DNA from: JAAYCU01 sp964642815
GTDB lineage: Bacteria > Planctomycetota > Phycisphaerae > UBA1845 > PWPN01
Direction of reading: 5' to 3'
NCBI GenBank assembly: GCA_964642815.1
Contig: CAZXSA010000228.1
Span: forward strand, 1 to 7,962
DNA length: 7,962 bases
The notes beneath the pieces were generated by a model. That model saw nothing but the letters and a program-made list of their open reading frames with translations, was not told the origin of the DNA and did not search any database. Below, piece by piece: positions 5,956 to 7,962 of the stretch. Position numbers and translations under genes: made by a program. Each line of letters starts with the position of its first letter. Position 1 is the stretch's first letter.

Positions 5956-6197
5956 AAACATCCTTCAGCATACCTGTTGCCCTCATGGATTCCAAACCCA
6001 ACCCTATACGGGGATTTGTTACGGGTGCATCCGAAGAAAGGTGGCACAGCAGATTCCGGCTTGCATGGTAATGGTCGTACGATGCTTCGCGGCGGTCAAT
6101 ATACGGGCAGACCCTCGTCCCGCCACGAAATGACTCGGGCTTGCCCTGCCACCGCCCGCAATCTCGGCATCCAAGCGGCCATGAAACAATATCACCG
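5956..6197. other. Non-coding spacer between ThuA-domain gene and kinase
   Basis: With the kinase leader this makes a 284-bp gap. I see no convincing gene, tRNA or intrinsic terminator for the ThuA-domain gene. Open frames on both strands here lack ribosome binding sites and protein-like composition. The kinase promoter is expected here, but no box pair stands out. Confidence 0.5.
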
Positions 6198-7214
6198 TTA
6201 GCGATCGCTATCGCGCAGGCGATGGTCTTGCGGCTTGAGGTCGGTTTTGTGCTTGCCGAAACCGATGTGATTCGGGTTGTATTCGCCCACCAGATCGACC
6301 TTGCGATCCGGCCGGATTTGCTCTTCCATCTTCAATGCCCAATAGCAGGCGTTGATCACCAGCCGACGAAAGCCTTCGTTCTTCAGATCATCCGCATGCC
6401 CCATGGTGGTCGTGAACACCCGCGAGGGTTTGCCCTTCTCGCCCGTATAGGTTTTCGTCCAGGCGATCGGCACCAGTTCCATATCCGGCTTGGGCGTATC
6501 GTCCGGATTCATGCCAACGAGCACCTGGCCCATGACCAGCGGTTTGCTGTCACCGCTCAACGTGTTAATCCCATACACATCCGACGGGCCCCAGATATCC
6601 TTCACGCCCCGTAGAATGGGATGATCCTCCATGCCTTTGGCAACCACGCCCCGCGTGCTTTCCTTCTGGTGCTTACCGTAGTGGTTGATCCAGGTCTCGC
6701 CGAGCACCTGGCGGCCGAACCCGCCGGCGAATCCCTCCTCCTTGTTGCTGAAATCATATTTCGCATAGGTCTTGTGCTTCTCGAAACGGAATGCGTGGGT
6801 GGCGGTGCGTAAACCCACGATCGGCCTGCCCGAATCAATATAATCGAGGATGTGTTTCATCTGCTCGTCGGGCAGGTCGCGAAAACGGGTGAAGATCACC
6901 ATCAGGTCGGCCTTTTCCAGCACTTCCAGGCCGGGGATGTTGTCGTTCTGCTGTGGATTGATGGTGCCGTCGGTTCGATCGATCGCAAAAAGGACGGTGC
7001 ATTTGAAGCCATGATGCCTGGCCATGATTTTCGCCAGTTGCGGCATAGATTCTTCCGAGCGGTACTCCTCGTCGCCGGTGACGAAAACGATATGCTTGCC
7101 CTTGCCCGGCCCGTCGAAACCATCGTACACAATCCCCGGTTCGGCCGCCTGGGCAAAAGAAGAAAACGGACAAAGAGCACACACTACTGCGGCAATCTCG
7201 ATTGCTTTCCTCAT
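6198..7214 (-). CDS. Exported ThuA-domain protein (trehalose-utilisation ThuA-like)
   Basis: A 338-residue protein. Residues 1-23 form a Sec signal peptide (MRK, hydrophobic core, likely cut after AQA), so it acts outside the cytoplasm. The rest is a single ThuA domain, a class I glutamine-amidotransferase-like fold. It has HIVFVTGDEEYRSEESMP near its start (41-58), LMVIFTRFRDLPDEQ (104-118), GLRTATHAF (134-142), TTTMGHADD (268-276) and RRLVINACYWALK (283-295). The tail, VDLVGEYNPNHIGFG (306-320), is of the planctomycete type. Family knowledge: ThuA proteins are tied to sugar metabolism, and planctomycetes carry many secreted copies, often fused to cytochrome or dehydrogenase domains; this one is stand-alone. 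The biochemical reaction is not established. ATG 7214 is preferred because AAGGA (7223-7227) is 8 nt upstream; an adjacent in-frame GTG at 7217 would add one residue. Confidence 0.92.
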   Translation of the reverse strand: MRKAIEIAAVVCALCPFSSFAQAAEPGIVYDGFDGPGKGKHIVFVTGDEEYRSEESMPQLAKIMARHHGFKCTVLFAIDRTDGTINPQQNDNIPGLEVLEKADLMVIFTRFRDLPDEQMKHILDYIDSGRPIVGLRTATHAFRFEKHKTYAKYDFSNKEEGFAGGFGRQVLGETWINHYGKHQKESTRGVVAKGMEDHPILRGVKDIWGPSDVYGINTLSGDSKPLVMGQVLVGMNPDDTPKPDMELVPIAWTKTYTGEKGKPSRVFTTTMGHADDLKNEGFRRLVINACYWALKMEEQIRPDRKVDLVGEYNPNHIGFGKHKTDLKPQDHRLRDSDR

Positions 7215-7294
7215 CACAATGGTCCTTTCAAGTTAATCCATCACCGATATACCAATCCTTCCCTCCTTTTCCAGATAACCCTTATAACCGAAAA

Positions 7295-7962
7295 TCAACT
7301 ACCTCGCTTCTTCTCTTTCTGTTGTTCCCGACACCAATCCATAGCTTCCTCTTGTAACTTTTTAAGAAATGCTTCGGAGCTACTGCTACTGGGGTTTTGA
7401 TATGCAGTTTTGAATTGAGTTAAGAAGATAGGATCAGCTTCAGCTTTTTTTTGCAGAAATCGGCCGGTATCAGCAAGGAATTCAATTCCCGAGACAAAAT
7501 CAAACCATCGCCAACCAATACCATCAGCGTATAATCGCGAGAAAAATCCACCTCGGTGCATGTAAAGGAGTGTCCACTGGTGAATGCACGGAGCCCTATT
7601 GTATTTCTGAATAAACTGCGAAACCGGCCCTTCCCTGATATCCCTTTTAAAATCGCCACCGATACCGAGAAATCCAAAATGCCATCCTTCGACCGTTGCT
7701 CCGCAAAGAACGCAGATCCGCCCGTGCCTGCCGCAATCAGCGCCCAATTCGATGATCGCTAACAACAGAATCGGTATACCTGTCCACAGAGCGATCCTTC
7801 GCGCCCGTTTGCTGGTCAGAAACGTCACGAACGGATGGCGCAGATCCTTGAGCCAGGTCGTTGGATCGGCCGGATCGAACGGAAGACCGCACTCCGGGCA
7901 GGTAAATGTCCGCAATCCGAATAAATCATATTTGCATTCCAGGCAGTAGATATGCTGATCGA
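7295..7962 (-). CDS. Zinc-ribbon membrane protein of unknown function (N-terminus outside window)
   Basis: The frame stays open to the right edge, and 221 residues are visible. The visible N-terminus, numbered from the first full codon at 7960, is a zinc ribbon: C6-x2-C9-KYDLFGL, then C21-PE-C24-G-x2-FDP. This is the form common at the start of Planctomycetota proteins. A single membrane helix spans about 56-73. A second pair C83-x2-C86 follows it, then an aromatic-rich region with CIHQWTLLYMHRGG (125-138). The C-terminus is charged, with a five-Ser run (about 191-195) and a KEKKRGS end. A TTG at 7915 could be mistaken for a start, but it would cut the ribbon in half, so the true start lies beyond the window. 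The function is not known. It is co-directional with the ThuA-domain gene, 80 nt upstream of it, and could share its transcript. Its 3' half is much more AT-rich than its 5' half. Confidence 0.75.
   Translation of the reverse strand, partial: DQHIYCLECKYDLFGLRTFTCPECGLPFDPADPTTWLKDLRHPFVTFLTSKRARRIALWTGIPILLLAIIELGADCGRHGRICVLCGATVEGWHFGFLGIGGDFKRDIREGPVSQFIQKYNRAPCIHQWTLLYMHRGGFFSRLYADGIGWRWFDFVSGIEFLADTGRFLQKKAEADPIFLTQFKTAYQNPSSSSSEAFLKKLQEEAMDWCREQQKEKKRGS

Noticed and set aside
5762..6047. Two overlapping minus-strand frames in the kinase leader
   Set aside because: They run into the kinase gene in other frames, have no good ribosome binding sites and resemble no known protein.
5500..6201. 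233-codon open frame on the plus strand
   Set aside because: Mostly antisense to the kinase N-terminal half and its leader. No ribosome binding site or family match, and mixed composition.

Overview
The window looks like chromosomal DNA of a Planctomycetota bacterium, probably of the Phycisphaerae type. This is an inference from gene content. The signs are a protein beginning with the CxxC-YDL-GL...CPECG zinc ribbon common in that phylum, an exported ThuA-domain protein, a Ser/Thr kinase with an anti-sigma-type H-x3-C-x2-C finger at its N-terminus, and a short CACGGAG-type intergenic repeat. Genes are moderately GC-rich, and the only clearly AT-rich stretch is the divergent promoter region around 3210-3370. 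No rRNA, tRNA, CRISPR array, insertion sequence or phage gene was seen.

Layout from left to right. A HAD-family phosphatase of phosphoglycolate phosphatase type (1-452, minus) runs off the left edge. Next is an exported L,D-transpeptidase with peptidoglycan-binding and LysM-like regions (644-1633, minus). Then comes an AAA_14/DUF4143 ATPase (1757-3208, minus). A 338-bp AT-rich region with several small symmetric sequences separates the ATPase from a divergent typical 2-Cys peroxiredoxin (3547-4176, plus), the only plus-strand gene. A strong intrinsic terminator follows the peroxiredoxin, and its T-tract overlaps the stop codon of a convergent Ser/Thr protein kinase (4297-5913, minus). To the right are an exported ThuA-domain protein (6198-7214, minus) and a zinc-ribbon membrane protein (7295-7962, minus) that runs off the right edge.

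The genes do not form an obvious pathway. They read as housekeeping and accessory genes, each probably with its own promoter: carbon-metabolite repair, cell-wall cross-linking, peroxide defence, phospho-signalling and secreted carbohydrate-related function. I found no convincing new multi-gene system. The most interesting items are the kinase C-terminus (an Ala-rich helical region that recalls Imm5-type immunity domains), the eukaryote-like hyperoxidation-sensitive signature of the peroxiredoxin, the symmetric sequences in the shared ATPase/peroxiredoxin promoter region, and the composition break inside the right-edge zinc-ribbon gene.
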